Assembly: GCF_039634785.1 (NCBI RefSeq)
Contig: NZ_JBBIAB010000002.1
Coordinates: 186,001-250,000 of the forward strand
Reading direction: 5' to 3'
Length of the DNA: 64,000 nucleotides
From: Tistrella mobilis
GTDB lineage: Bacteria; Pseudomonadota; Alphaproteobacteria; Tistrellales; Tistrellaceae
In this document: positions 33,324 through 44,351 of the stretch, piece after piece
Position numbering within the stretch: position 1 is the stretch's first letter
How the letters are laid out: each line of letters begins with the position of its first letter
Made by a program: the position numbers and the translations under genes
Notes under the pieces: generated by a model
Databases searched by the model: none
Told to the model about the DNA's origin: nothing
The model's input: the letters and a program-made list of their open reading frames with translations, nothing else

Positions 33324-34490
33324 TCAGGCGGCCGCCGCCACCGGGTCGCCGGTCAGGGTGTAGCGGGTGAAACCCTGCTGCAGCGCCGGCAGGGGGGCCA
33401 CTTCCATCACGCCGGCCGCCGGGTCCATCACCACCATGGCGACGGTGGCCGACAGATTGCCGGCCTGGTTGGGCCGGGGCGGGCGGCAGACGGCGTAAGG
33501 GGTGCCGAAATTGTCGAAGAAGGCGCGCTTCATGTCGTCGATGCCGATCTTCGGCCCGGCCTCTTCAAGCAGCCGCTTCACCCGCCAGTCGCGATACAGG
33601 CTGTCGGGCATGTTGGCGATGCCGGTGTCGCGCAGCTTGGTGCGGGCGATCGGGCTGATCCAGTGATTGGCGTGGACGATGATCTCGTTTTCGGGCAGCA
33701 CGGCGAAAGCCTCGTCGGGCGCGCATTCGAAATCGACCGCAAAGCCCTGGGCGGTGCTGATCATGATGTTGTTGGAACAGGATTTGGGCGTGGTCGCCAC
33801 CGCCCGGATCGCCTCGGCGAAATGGCTCTGTTCCAGCACCTTGCGGCGGATCAGCGACAGCGGCACGCCGGCGGTGCGGAAATCGCGCTCGCATTCCAGA
33901 TAATTGGCGGTGATCGCGATGCCGGCCGCATTCAGCCCCGATCGGGCGAGCCCGCCGGCCTCGACGAAGGTCAGCAGATCCGGGCCGTCGGTGCGGCGCA
34001 CGCGCAGCACCACGCCGGTTTCGGCGCATTCCGACCGCCAGTCCCAGTTCTGGCCATGGATCAGCCGGCCGGTCCGGCTGCGCCCGGGCAGGATGATCGC
34101 CCCGGTGCAGCCGTCTTCGGGTTCGGACGGCGCGTCGACGGCGGCGGGCGGCGCCGCCGCCAGCCGGCGGGCCTGCGCCACCACTTCGGTGCGGGCATTG
34201 ATCATCACCACGTCTTCGAACGCGGTGCCCGAGCCTTCTGCGATGCCGCGGATCTCTTCCAGGTAATGGGCGCCGAAGGCCTGGATGCGGCCGGCGAAAT
34301 CGGCGATCAGCCGGCGGCGGAAATCGGCATCGGCCCCCAGCCCGTCCAGCGCCCGGCCATAGATCTCGGCACTCCGCGCGATCCGGTCGGGCACGGCCGC
34401 GCCATAGGCGCAGCCGCGGTCATAGGGTGTGCCCTCGACGGACACGAAGGGGAAGGGTTGGATGGGGGCGTGCGGGGTGGCGGTTGTCAT
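33324..34490 (-). CDS. C45-family autoproteolytic acyltransferase/hydrolase
   Basis: A 388-residue Ntn-fold protein of the peptidase C45 (acyl-CoA:6-aminopenicillanate acyltransferase) family. Self-cleavage would occur before C128 in EDGCTGAIIL, which becomes the N-terminal nucleophile; HGQNWDWR and NYLECERDF match conserved substrate-pocket segments. Such enzymes hydrolyse or transfer amide-linked acyl groups. In this operon it probably opens an imported N-acyl or peptide-like compound before transamination. Confidence 0.82.
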   Translation of the reverse strand: MTTATPHAPIQPFPFVSVEGTPYDRGCAYGAAVPDRIARSAEIYGRALDGLGADADFRRRLIADFAGRIQAFGAHYLEEIRGIAEGSGTAFEDVVMINARTEVVAQARRLAAAPPAAVDAPSEPEDGCTGAIILPGRSRTGRLIHGQNWDWRSECAETGVVLRVRRTDGPDLLTFVEAGGLARSGLNAAGIAITANYLECERDFRTAGVPLSLIRRKVLEQSHFAEAIRAVATTPKSCSNNIMISTAQGFAVDFECAPDEAFAVLPENEIIVHANHWISPIARTKLRDTGIANMPDSLYRDWRVKRLLEEAGPKIGIDDMKRAFFDNFGTPYAVCRPPRPNQAGNLSATVAMVVMDPAAGVMEVAPLPALQQGFTRYTLTGDPVAAAA

Positions 34491-34548
34491 CGGGCGCTGG
34501 TCTCGTCTGGCAGAACGAAGAGAGGGGGGAGGGGCGGGCGCGGTGGCG

Positions 34549-35910
<1,362 letters not shown>

Positions 35911-36012
35911 GCCGCATCACTCCGCATCGGTGGGGATGACGGAACTATGATGCTACAAAAAACAAAATGCAAGAGGTGGTGTTGGGGGCGGACGGGGGGC
36001 CGTATGCCGTCG

Positions 36013-36393
36013 TCCGTTCATGTCGGGCGCCGGCTCTGCCGGGTTGGTCGTGCCCCCGCCGCCATCGCCCGCCTATGTCAGGCGCCGGCCCTCGCCGGGT
36101 TCGCCCCGCCCTCACCACCATCGCCCGTCCATGTCAGGGGCCGGCCCTGCCGGGTTCGCCCCGCCCACGCCGCCATCACCCGCCCATGTGAGGCGCCGGC
36201 CCTGCCGGGTTCGCCCTGCCCCCACCACCATCGCCCACCCATGTCAGGCGCCGGCCCTGCCGGGTTCGTCCTGCCCCCACCACCGTCACCCGTCCATGTC
36301 AGGCGCCGGCCCTCGCCGGGGTCGCCCCACCCCCACCACCTTCGCCCACCCATGTGAGGCGCCGGCCCTCGCCGGGTTCGCCCCGCCCCCACC
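36013..36393. repeat. Minisatellite, about seven units of 57-59 bp
   Basis: Imperfect tandem units with the core ATGTCAGGCGCCGGCCCTGC, followed by CCGGGTTCGCCCCGCC and a CCACCACC(A/G)TC spacer. A further partial unit lies at 36760-36800. Open frames through it are artefacts of the repeat. The whole span 35911-37085 has no credible gene. Confidence 0.8.
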
Positions 36394-36520
36394 ACCGTCA
36401 TCCCCGCGGAGGCGGGGATCCACCTTCGCGGTGGTCGGGGGCGGGTCCGGCGGTGCCTGGGCGTTCGATGTTCTTTGGCCGGAGGGCAAGGTGGATCCCC
36501 GCCTTCGCGGGGATGACAGT
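36394..36520. repeat. 127-bp palindrome-ended element, second family, copy F
   Basis: It begins ACCGTCATCCCCGCGGAGGC and ends with GCCTTCGCGGGGATGACAGT. The ends are inverted repeats, with a conserved centre (GGGGGCGGGTCCGGCGGTGC). Almost identical to 36807-36933. It is related in end sequence to, but distinct in centre from, the 162-bp family. Confidence 0.75.
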
Positions 36521-36605
36521 GTAGAGGCGGGGATGACGGTAGAGACGGGGATGACGGTGGAGACGGGGATGACGGTGGAGACGGGGATGACGGTAGAGAG
36601 GGTGT
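36521..36605. repeat. 18-bp tandem repeat, about four units
   Basis: Units of GGGGATGACGGTAGAGAC, with A or G variants at two positions, directly following copy F. The unit contains the end of the palindromic element, so it probably arose by slippage from the element's edge. A shorter run with the same unit lies at 36934-37006. Confidence 0.75.
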
Positions 36606-36806
36606 GCGGAGGTCGGCCGAGGGGGAGGCCGGACAGGGGCGCCGGGTGTGCTGCGGCGTGCGGGGTGGAGTGGCGTTCAGGTGGACCCATGGTGCCGCTG
36701 AGCGCTGCTCATGTCGGGGGCTGTCCCTGCCATGTCTGGCCCCACCCCGCCGCCGTCACCCGCCCATGTCAGGCGCCGGCCCCGCCGGGGTCGCCCCGCC
36801 CCCACC

Positions 36807-36933
36807 ACCGTCATCCCCGCGGAGGCGGGGATCCACCTTCGCGGTGGTCGGGGGCGGGTCCGGCGGTGCCTGGGCGTTCGATGTTCTTTGGCCGGAGAGC
36901 AAGGTGGATCCCCGCCTTCGCGGGGATGACAGT
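36807..36933. repeat. 127-bp palindrome-ended element, second family, copy G
   Basis: A near-identical copy of 36394-36520 including its centre, again followed by degenerate 18-bp tandem units. The two copies with their flanks suggest local duplication of a roughly 410-bp segment. Confidence 0.75.
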
Positions 36934-37085
36934 GTAAGTGTAGAGACGGGGACGACGGTAGAGGCGGGGATGACGGTAGAGGCGGGGATGACGGTAGAGA
37001 GGGTGTGCAAAGGTCGGCCGAGGGGAGGCCGGACAGGGGCGCCGTATGCCGTCGTTCGGCGATGAACGGTGTCGGGCCCGTGCGG

Positions 37086-38006
37086 TCAGTCCAGCGGGGT
37101 CGGTCGGGTCAGGCCGGCGGCCTGTTCCAGGTGGCGGCGGATCAGGGCGGCGGCGATTTCGCGCTGGTCCAGTTCCAGGCGGTCCAGGATCTCCAGATGT
37201 TCGCGGCACGAGACCTTGACCCGCTCCAGCCCGTAGACCCAGTCGTAGTTGGAAAAGCGGCGGATGCGGCTCTGCTGGCGCAGCGCGTTCAGGATGAAGC
37301 GGTTGCCCGAGGCCATGGCCAGGCCTTCATGGAAGGCGGCGTTCATTTCAAAGAGCGTGATCGACGAGGTCTCGCCCCAGGGGGCCGCCATGAAGGCCTG
37401 GTGGCGGCGGCGCATGTCTTCCACCCAGGCGGGATCGAGATGGAAGTTCTGCGCCATCACGCTGGCGGGTTCGATCAGCAGGCGGAATTCATAGCTTTCC
37501 CGCCGGGCGGCATCGTCCAGCACCGGCAGAAAGGCCCAGCCATGGCCGGGCTTGCGCTCGGCCATGCCGATTTCCGACAGCTGGGCCAGAACCCTGAGCA
37601 GCAGCGGCCGGCTGACCCCGTAGCGGCGCATCAGATCGGCTTCCGACACCTCGGCCGGCAGGCGGTTGCGCTGGCGGTCGCCGGCCAGGCGGATGCAGAT
37701 CTGGTCCACCTCTCCCGGCGGATGCGGGGCTTCCATCGCCGGCGCCCGTGGCACCGCCCGCAGGCTGTAGCCGCGCCGGGGCTGGTGGTCCAGCACGCCC
37801 TGGCGGGCCAGTTCCTCCATCACCGCCCGGACCGGCGTGCGCGAGACCTGAAGATGCTGGGCAAGGGCAAGCTCGGTCACCCGGTCGCCGGGGGCGAGGC
37901 CGTTGCTGCGCAGATAATCCAGCACCCGCGGCAGCAGATCGCGTTGCAGACGGCTTGGCCCCTCTGAATCGACAACTGGCTCTTGCGTTCCGTTTTCTTG
38001 TCTCAT
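37086..38006 (-). CDS. GntR/FCD regulator with two winged-helix domains
   Basis: 306 residues. A GntR winged helix (about 22-82; GDRVTELALAQHLQVSRTPVRAVMEELARQGVLDHQPRRGY) is followed by a second winged-helix-like domain (about 98-160; LPAEVSEADLMRRYGVSRPLLLRVLAQLSEIGMAERKPGHGW) and then an FCD ligand-binding domain (EFRLLIEPASVMA, MNAAFHEGLAMASGNRFIL). The usual FadR/FCD protein has one HTH, so the duplication is notable. It diverges from the amidase gene and probably controls the amide catabolism genes on both sides; ligand unknown. Confidence 0.82.
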   Translation of the reverse strand: MRQENGTQEPVVDSEGPSRLQRDLLPRVLDYLRSNGLAPGDRVTELALAQHLQVSRTPVRAVMEELARQGVLDHQPRRGYSLRAVPRAPAMEAPHPPGEVDQICIRLAGDRQRNRLPAEVSEADLMRRYGVSRPLLLRVLAQLSEIGMAERKPGHGWAFLPVLDDAARRESYEFRLLIEPASVMAQNFHLDPAWVEDMRRRHQAFMAAPWGETSSITLFEMNAAFHEGLAMASGNRFILNALRQQSRIRRFSNYDWVYGLERVKVSCREHLEILDRLELDQREIAAALIRRHLEQAAGLTRPTPLD

Positions 38007-38090
38007 AGCATCTCAAAATACAAACGAGGACACAAAGCGGGGCCGGGCAGACCGCGCCCCCCACCCCTCTCGAAGAAGGCCGGAGACATC

Positions 38091-39581
38091 ATGTCCGACG
38101 GGACTGCCGCCAGCTTTGCCGAAGGATCGGCACCGGATCAAGCATCCTCGACGCCGCTCCACATGCTCGACGCCGGGGCCCAGGCCCGGCTGGTGCGCGA
38201 GGGCGGGGTCACGGCGACCCGTCTGGTCGAGGCGTCGCTGGCCCGGATCGATGCGGTGAACCCCGCCGTCAACGCCATCGTCCGGCGGATGGACGACGAG
38301 GCGCTGGCGGCCGCGGCCGCGGCCGACCGGGCGGTGGCCGAGGGCCGGCCGCTGGGGCCGCTGCATGGCGTGCCGGTCACGATCAAGATCAACATCGACC
38401 AGCAGGGCCACCCCACCGACAACGGCACCGCGGTCTACCGCGACCTGATTGCGCCCGCCGACAACCCGGTGGTTGCGAACCTGAAGCGGGCCGGCGCGAT
38501 CGTGGTGGGGCGGACCAATGCGCCGGTCTATTCGATGCGCTGGTTCACCGACAACACGCTGCATGGCCCCACCTACAACCCTTGGCATCGTGATTTGACG
38601 GTAGGCGGTTCTTCCGGTGGTGCGGCGGCCTCGGTCGCGACCGGGATGGTGGCGATCGCCCATGGCAACGACATCGGCGGATCGGTGCGGTTTCCGGCGA
38701 TGTGCAACGGGCTGGTGGGCCTGCGCCCCTCTTATGGCCGGGTGCCGTCGTTCAATGCCACGGCCAAGGGGGGAGGTTCGGTCGCGGCCCAGCTGATGGC
38801 CGTGCAGGGGCCGCTGGCCCGCACCGTGCGCGACACGGAAACCGCCTTCCGGGCGATGGCCGTGCCGCATGTCGACGATCCCCGCACCAGACCCATGGTG
38901 GGGGATCATCCGGCTGGGCCGCGGCGGGCGGCCGTGGTCTCCACCGCGGGCTGGCCGGATTGTCATCCGGCCGTGCGGGACGCGGTGGACCGGGCGGCCA
39001 CGGCCCTCGCCGCTGCCGGCTGGGCGGTGGAGGAGGTGGTGCCGCCCGCGCTCGACGAGATCCACGACATGTGGGCCGAGATCTGCATTCCCGACATCAT
39101 GACCCTGCTGGCGCCCGCGATCGCGGCTGCGGGCGACGAGAATATCCGCGTCGCGGTCGACTATTGGCAGCGGGCCTGGCCGCGGGAGCTGACCCAGGGC
39201 GATGCGCTGGCCGCGGTCGCCCGGCGCCATGGCATGCTGCGGCTGTGGCAGCGGTTTTTCGAGACCTGGCCGGTGCTGGTGATGCCGGTGTCGCTGGAGC
39301 CGGCCTTTCACCGCCTGGCCGATATCCGCTCGCCGGAAGAGGCGCGGCGGATCATGCGGGCGCAGGGGCCGTTGATGGTGATTTCGGTGCTGGGCCTGCC
39401 CGGGCTGTCGGTGCCGACCGGGCTTGCCGGTTTCAACGTCGAGGGCCATGACGTCACCATGCCCACCGGCGTGCAGCTGGTGGCGGCGCCCGAACGCGAG
39501 GATCTGTGCTTCGCGGCCGGCCGTGACATCGAGGCGGCCATGCCCCGGCTGGGGGTCGTGGACCCCCGGCCCGGCTTTTGA
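38091..39581 (+). CDS. Amidase (amidase signature family)
   Basis: 496 residues with the Ser-cisSer-Lys set. The catalytic Lys lies in HGVPVTIKINIDQ, the cis-Ser in the TVGGSSGGAAASVATGM block and the nucleophilic Ser in DIGGSVRFPAMCNGLVGLRPSYGR. It hydrolyses a carboxamide to acid plus ammonia or amine. The ATG at 38091 has GGAG upstream. It overlaps the start region of the esterase-like gene and is divergent from the GntR regulator, so it is probably the first enzyme gene of the plus-strand half of this catabolic locus. Confidence 0.88.
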   Translation: MSDGTAASFAEGSAPDQASSTPLHMLDAGAQARLVREGGVTATRLVEASLARIDAVNPAVNAIVRRMDDEALAAAAAADRAVAEGRPLGPLHGVPVTIKINIDQQGHPTDNGTAVYRDLIAPADNPVVANLKRAGAIVVGRTNAPVYSMRWFTDNTLHGPTYNPWHRDLTVGGSSGGAAASVATGMVAIAHGNDIGGSVRFPAMCNGLVGLRPSYGRVPSFNATAKGGGSVAAQLMAVQGPLARTVRDTETAFRAMAVPHVDDPRTRPMVGDHPAGPRRAAVVSTAGWPDCHPAVRDAVDRAATALAAAGWAVEEVVPPALDEIHDMWAEICIPDIMTLLAPAIAAAGDENIRVAVDYWQRAWPRELTQGDALAAVARRHGMLRLWQRFFETWPVLVMPVSLEPAFHRLADIRSPEEARRIMRAQGPLMVISVLGLPGLSVPTGLAGFNVEGHDVTMPTGVQLVAAPEREDLCFAAGRDIEAAMPRLGVVDPRPGF

Positions 39582-39595
39582 CGGAGGCATTCCCC

Positions 39596-40462
39596 ATGCG
39601 CAGCACCCCCGGCCATGGCGAGATCCTGAGCTATTACGATTTCGGCCGCACCACCGTGCAGGTCTGCGCCGCCGATCCGCGGTTTTCGTATTGCGCCTAT
39701 GTGCCGGAAAGCTATGACGAGGCGGGCGACCGGCGCTATCGCCTGCTGGTGGTGGTGCACGGCACCATGCGCGACAACGCCGCCTGCCGCGATGCCTTCG
39801 TCGATCTGGCGGAGGCGCAGCAGCTGATCGTGCTGGCGCCGCTGTTTCCGGCCGGCATCACCGCCCCGCGGGAGCTTTCGAGCTATAAGCGGCTGCGCGG
39901 CCCCGGAGACACCGGTCCCGCCTACGACCTGATCCTGTTGCAGATGATCCGCGAGATGCAGGCGCTCTACCGGATCGATGCCGAACGCTTCGCCCTGTTC
40001 GGCTTTTCGGGCGGCGGGCATTTCGCCCATCGCTTCCTCTATGCCCATCCCGAGCGGCTGGCGGCGGTGTCGATCGGCGCGCCCGGCATCGTGACCCTGC
40101 TGGACGATCAGGCCGACTGGCCGGCCGGGGTGCGCGATATCGACACAGTCTTCGGCAGGCCGATCGACCTGGCGGCCATGCGCCGCGTTGCCGTGCAGAT
40201 GGTGGTGGGCGCGGAAGATACAGCCACATGGGAGATCGCGATCACGCGCGACAACCCCTGGTGGCAGCCTGCCTTCGAGAGCCACGGTGCCACCCGCATC
40301 GAGCGGCTGGCGGCCCTGAAGGCGAGTTTCGAGAGCTGCGGCATCCCGGTCACCCACGACCTGGTGCCCGGGACGGCCCACAGGCAGGAGCCCCTGCTGC
40401 CGGTGGTGAAGCGGTTCCTGTCGGAGCGGTTCGCGCAGGGAGAGCGCGAACCCGGATCCTGA
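39596..40462 (+). CDS. Alpha/beta hydrolase, esterase-like
   Basis: 288 residues. LLVVVHGTMRDNAACRD has the HG oxyanion motif, and the nucleophile elbow is FGFSGGGHFAHRFLYAHPERL; DLVPGTAHRQEPLLPVVKRFL carries the catalytic His. The start is the ATG at 39596 with GGAGG eight bases upstream, rather than the TTG at 39578, which would overlap the amidase. No signal peptide is visible, so it acts in the cytoplasm. It may cleave an ester or acyl group of the imported compound. Confidence 0.8.
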   Translation: MRSTPGHGEILSYYDFGRTTVQVCAADPRFSYCAYVPESYDEAGDRRYRLLVVVHGTMRDNAACRDAFVDLAEAQQLIVLAPLFPAGITAPRELSSYKRLRGPGDTGPAYDLILLQMIREMQALYRIDAERFALFGFSGGGHFAHRFLYAHPERLAAVSIGAPGIVTLLDDQADWPAGVRDIDTVFGRPIDLAAMRRVAVQMVVGAEDTATWEIAITRDNPWWQPAFESHGATRIERLAALKASFESCGIPVTHDLVPGTAHRQEPLLPVVKRFLSERFAQGEREPGS

Positions 40463-40596
40463 CAGGGAATACGGGAGCAGAAGACGGCCGCAGGCGACCG
40501 GCAAAGAGTCGCATCGGCCATGAGAGCAGAGGCCCGCTCGACGAGGCCCAAGATGCTCGTCAGACAAAAAAGCCGATCTGATAGGGAACTAAGGTC

Positions 40597-42180
40597 ATGA
40601 GATCATTCGCCCTGAAGGGGCTTCGCGGCGGTGCGCTCGCCGGGTCGGCCGCGCTCGCCGCCCTGCTGGCCGCGGCGCCGGCGGGGGCTGCGGACGGCCC
40701 GAAGCGCGGCGGCACGCTGGTGGTGTCGATGAACGCCGATGCCCGCAGCCTGGAGCCGGGCATCAACCGCGACTCCAATTCCGACGCGGTGGTGAACAAC
40801 CTGTTCGAAGGGCTGGTCGGCTATCGCACCGATCTGACCGTCGGCCCGGCGCTGGCCCAGGGCTGGACGATTTCCGAGGATGGCCGCAGCTATACCTTCA
40901 CGCTGCGCGACGGCGTCACCTTCCACAATGGCGACCCGCTGACCTCCGCGGCGGTGAAATGGAACTGGGACCGCAAATCCGGCCAGGAGGGCTGGCTCTG
41001 CGCCCGCTTCTTCAACGGCCAGGCCGGCGGGCTGAAGGTGGAGGCGGTGGAGGCCCCGGACCCGAAGACCGTGGTTTTCCGCCTGGCGGAACCGTCTGGC
41101 CTGTTCCTCACCCAGCTGGCCAATATCCAGTGCGGCATGCTGGTGGCGAGCCCGAAGAGCGTCGGCGCCGATGGCAGCTGGACGCCGATCGGCACCGGCC
41201 CGTTCAAATTCGGCAGCTGGAAGCATGGCGACCAGATGGTTCTGGAGCGCTATGACGGCTATGTTCCGTCATCCGAACCGGGCAGCGGCTATGCCGGGGC
41301 GCGGCAGGTGTATGTGGATGCGCTGCGCTATCAGATCATCCCCGATGCCGATGCGGCGGCCGCCGCCCTCAAGACCGGGGCGATCGACATCATCCCCCAG
41401 CTCGACACCATCAAGATCGACGAGCTGAAGGCGGCGGGCATGAAGGTGATGGCGGCGCCCGGCCTCAGCTGGTCGGCCCTGCTGATCCAGACCGAGGATC
41501 CGCTGCTCTCCAACCCCAAACTGCGCCGCGCGCTGGCCCAGGCCATCGACATCGCCCAGATCACCGAGGTGCGGACCAACGGCCTGGCCAAGCCCAACCC
41601 CTCGGGCGTGGCCGAGAGCATGCGCGCCTTTTCGGCCGATTTCCTCGACTGGCCGAAATACGACCCGGCGGCGGCCGCGACGCTGGCGAAAGAGGCGGGT
41701 TACAAGGGTGAGCCGATCAGGCTGCAGACCAACCGGCGCTATGTCGGCATGTACGACAATGCGGTGATGATCCAGGCGATGCTGTCCGCCGCCGGCTTCA
41801 ACGTGCAGCTGGAGGTTCTGGACTGGGCGGCCCAGCTGGACAATTACGTCAACGGCCGCTTTCAGCTGTCGTCGTTCAGCTATTCCGCCCGCTTCGACCC
41901 GGGGCTGATGTATGCCGCCCTGATCGCCGACAAGGCGACGGCAAAATGGGCGCAATGGGGCGACCCGGAAGCCCGCAAGCTGCTGGCCGAGAGCGGCACA
42001 TTGACCGACCAGACCGCCCGCGCCGCCATCTTCCGCCGCCTGCACGCGAAGATGAAGGAAGAGGTGCCGATCATCGGCCTCTATTATTCCCCCACCATCG
42101 AGGGCGTGAACCCGGCCCTGCACGACTACAAACCCTGGGCGGCGGCGATCCCGCTGGCCTGGGGGGTGTGGAAGGGATGA
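40597..42180 (+). CDS. Extracellular solute-binding protein, family 5 (peptide ABC transporter)
   Basis: 527 residues with a Sec signal peptide (KGLRGGALAGSAALAALLAAAPAGAAD). The SBP_bac_5 fold is shown by GGTLVVSMNADARSLEPG, NLFEGLV, LRDGVTFHNGDPLTSAAVKWNWDR, GTGPFKFGSW and the C-terminal EEVPIIGLYYSPTIEGVNP. It delivers a peptide-like or amide substrate to the permeases encoded at 31500-33277. A 134-base gap separates it from the esterase, so it may have its own promoter. Confidence 0.9.
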   Translation: MRSFALKGLRGGALAGSAALAALLAAAPAGAADGPKRGGTLVVSMNADARSLEPGINRDSNSDAVVNNLFEGLVGYRTDLTVGPALAQGWTISEDGRSYTFTLRDGVTFHNGDPLTSAAVKWNWDRKSGQEGWLCARFFNGQAGGLKVEAVEAPDPKTVVFRLAEPSGLFLTQLANIQCGMLVASPKSVGADGSWTPIGTGPFKFGSWKHGDQMVLERYDGYVPSSEPGSGYAGARQVYVDALRYQIIPDADAAAAALKTGAIDIIPQLDTIKIDELKAAGMKVMAAPGLSWSALLIQTEDPLLSNPKLRRALAQAIDIAQITEVRTNGLAKPNPSGVAESMRAFSADFLDWPKYDPAAAATLAKEAGYKGEPIRLQTNRRYVGMYDNAVMIQAMLSAAGFNVQLEVLDWAAQLDNYVNGRFQLSSFSYSARFDPGLMYAALIADKATAKWAQWGDPEARKLLAESGTLTDQTARAAIFRRLHAKMKEEVPIIGLYYSPTIEGVNPALHDYKPWAAAIPLAWGVWKG

Positions 42181-42359
42181 CGGGGGTGAATTCGGGACCG
42201 AGATGAGATGGCAGACGCCGCCCTGGGGGACCGGGGCGGTGTTTTCCTTTTGGCGGCTGCGCACATCATCGAACGTGTCAGGTTATGGTCTGATACTCGT
42301 GCCCTGGCGTGCGGCCGGCACTCGTGTCAGGTGTCTGCACTGACAAACCTCTGTACGAT

Positions 42360-42436
42360 ATTCATACCGTCATCCCCGCGAAATTTATATCGTCATCCCC
42401 GCATCTATACCGTCATCCCCGCGAAGGCGGGGATCC
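42360..42436. repeat. Broken copies of the palindromic element ends
   Basis: Three tandem starts of the motif CGTCATCCCCGC within 65 bases, the last completed by GAAGGCGGGGATCCACC. They are fragments of the second palindromic family, in the 539-base gene-free stretch between the binding protein gene and the large CRISPR array. Confidence 0.6.
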
Positions 42437-42519
42437 ACCTTTCTTTCCGCGTGAAGATTGCCTGACCTCGAACAGAAACGCCGGGGCGTCTCTATAGGAT
42501 CTTCCCGCCGCCCGTACCG

Positions 42520-42719
42520 CCTGAGAACCTGCGCCGTCTCATCCGCGAACCCCAAGCTCCCGTAAAAATCCCGGGAGGTTCGCGGACAAAATTATCCCCA
42601 TTTTCCAGGCAGTTGAATTGTACATTTTATGCATGTTCATGCCAATGCATGGCCTCCAACGGGGGTTCGCGCGGACCGCCTTTTTCCGGCGTCCGATTCA
42701 GGGTATTAAGAGGGGGTGG
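42520..42719 (+). promoter_or_regulatory. Probable leader of the type I-C-like array
   Basis: AT-richer DNA (AAAATTATCCCCATTTTCC; GAATTGTACATTTTATGCAT) immediately before the first repeat, on the side expected for I-C repeats ending ATTGAAAC. It differs from the three leaders of the other repeat family, so two acquisition specificities exist. No promoter box is certain. Confidence 0.6.
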
Positions 42720-43981
42720 GTCGCACCCTTGCGGGTGCGTGGATTGAAACCGCGTCGAACAGTCTGTCATCCGTGACAAACTGGGTCGCACCCTTGCGGG
42801 TGCGTGGATTGAAACGGCGCCGTCGACCCGGGCCGTCAGCCCGTCGATGTCGCACCCTTGCGGGTGCGTGGATTGAAACAAGCATCTCTTCGGCAAGGAG
42901 CGCGTAGGCGCGCCCAGTCGCACCCTTGCGGGTGCGTGGATTGAAACAAGGGCGTCGGCCCCACCAAGTCGGTCGTAATCCGTCGCACCCTTGCGGGTGC
43001 GTGGATTGAAACAAGCCCGCGAGGCCCCATGTAAGCGATAGCCACGGTCGCACCCTTGCGGGTGCGTGGATTGAAACGACGATGTGGAGCTTGAAGTCCG
43101 TGAAGGATTCGGTCGCACCCTTGCGGGTGCGTGGATTGAAACATTGCTTTGCCCGGCGACCACGACGATAAGATAAGTCGCACCCTTGCGGGTGCGTGGA
43201 TTGAAACTCGTGTTCCAGTTGCCGCCGCCGCGCAGGCCAACGTCGCACCCTTGCGGGTGCGTGGATTGAAACCAGCAGGTCGGTCTTGCCGCTGAGGCGC
43301 TTGCTGTCGCACCCTTGCGGGTGCGTGGATTGAAACCACGACGACATGAGCCGGTGGTGGAAGCAGACCTGTCGCACCCTTGCGGGTGCGTGGATTGAAA
43401 CGCGGCGGCGACCAGAAGGGCCGGTTTGTCGCGGTCGCACCCTTGCGGGTGCGTGGATTGAAACTGGATCAGCTTGAAAAGGTCGGTGCGCCATCGCGGT
43501 CGCACCCTTGCGGGTGCGTGGATTGAAACTCCACGCCGTCATGCTGCGTGATGAGCCGGGCGGTCGCACCCTTGCGGGTGCGTGGATTGAAACCAGATCG
43601 TGTAGGCACGGGCGCCGGTAGTGGGATAGTCGCACCCTTGCGGGTGCGTGGATTGAAACTGAGCATCTTGCTCCCCTTGGTTTATGGGTGCCGTCGCACC
43701 CTTGCGGGCGCGTGGATTGAAACTCGTGTGCCTCGCCATTCTGGGTCTGGGAGGCGCGTCGCACCCTTGCGGGTGCGTGGATTGAAACGCGTTCAACTCG
43801 CGGCGATCTGCCCCGCTAAGTTGTCGCACCCTTGCGGGTGCGTGGATTGAAACTGGCCGCGGCTGATGGGTCGCTGGGCGAGCAGTGTCGCACCCTTGCG
43901 GGTGCGTGGATTGAAACATATGTCGCGCCATCCCGAAGTGGGGCGGTCTCGTCGCACCCTTGCGGGTGCGTGGATTGAAAC
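42720..43981 (+). CRISPR. Type I-C-like CRISPR array, 20 repeats and 19 spacers
   Basis: A 31-nt repeat beginning GTCGCACCCTTGCGGGTGCG and ending TGGATTGAAAC, with stem CGCACCC/GGGTGCG. Repeats start at 42720, 42785, 42849, 42917, 42982, 43047, 43112, 43177, 43242, 43306, 43371, 43434, 43499, 43563, 43629, 43693, 43758, 43823, 43887 and 43951. One repeat (43693) has a T-to-C change in the stem; the rest are identical. Spacers are 32-37 nt and all different. The form is that processed by Cas5c in type I-C. No cas gene is adjacent on either side. Confidence 0.97.
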
Positions 43982-43982
43982 C

Positions 43983-44004
43983 GCACCCCCGGCAACGGGG
44001 GTGC
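43983..44004 (+). terminator. Hairpin directly after the I-C-like array
   Basis: GCACCCCCG, loop GCAA, CGGGGGTGC: a perfect 9-bp stem with a GNRA-type loop, starting two bases after the last repeat and followed by CTTCGCTTCTC. It probably ends the pre-crRNA. Confidence 0.6.
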
Positions 44005-44071
44005 CTTCGCTTCTCTCGCCCCGTCGTCTGATGCACAATCAAGCCCAACTCATTGTTCCTGAAAGAAAATG

Positions 44072-44232
44072 CCGTCATCCCGGCGAAGGCCGGGATCCAG
44101 GTTCGTCCCCCCACAAAGAACGCTGAACGCCCTGGTCCGGCGGTGATGGCCGACATGGTGGTCCGCACGCCCGGTCGCCTGTCCATTCCCGTGGAAGCCT
44201 ACCTGGATCCCGGCCTTCGCCGGGATGACGGT
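44072..44232. repeat. 162-bp palindrome-ended element, copy B
   Basis: Same ends and centre as 27936-28097 with few changes. The downstream flank up to about 44340 (GTGGGTGGCGAGGTTTGGATCGG and onwards) is also shared with 28110-28200, so the duplicated segment is longer than the element. Confidence 0.75.
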
Positions 44233-44351
44233 AGAAGGGGTGTGCAGTGGGTGGCGAGGTTTGGATCGGACATAGAGGCCAGGCTTTTGGGGGTGGTTTT
44301 GCGGGGGCATCCCGGGTCGCGGGGGTATGTGGGCCGCGGCCGACTGCGGAT

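Noticed and set aside
35967-37065. Open frames rich in RRPCRVRPAP and PHHHRP on both strands
   Set aside because: They follow the minisatellite and palindromic repeats, lack ribosome binding sites and carry no recognisable domain.
42627-44186. Long minus-strand ORFs with a repeated FQSTHPQGCD / FNPRTRKGAT / VSIHAPARVR peptide
   Set aside because: They are translations of the I-C-like CRISPR repeats in three frames, with spacer-derived segments between; the repeat structure fully explains them.
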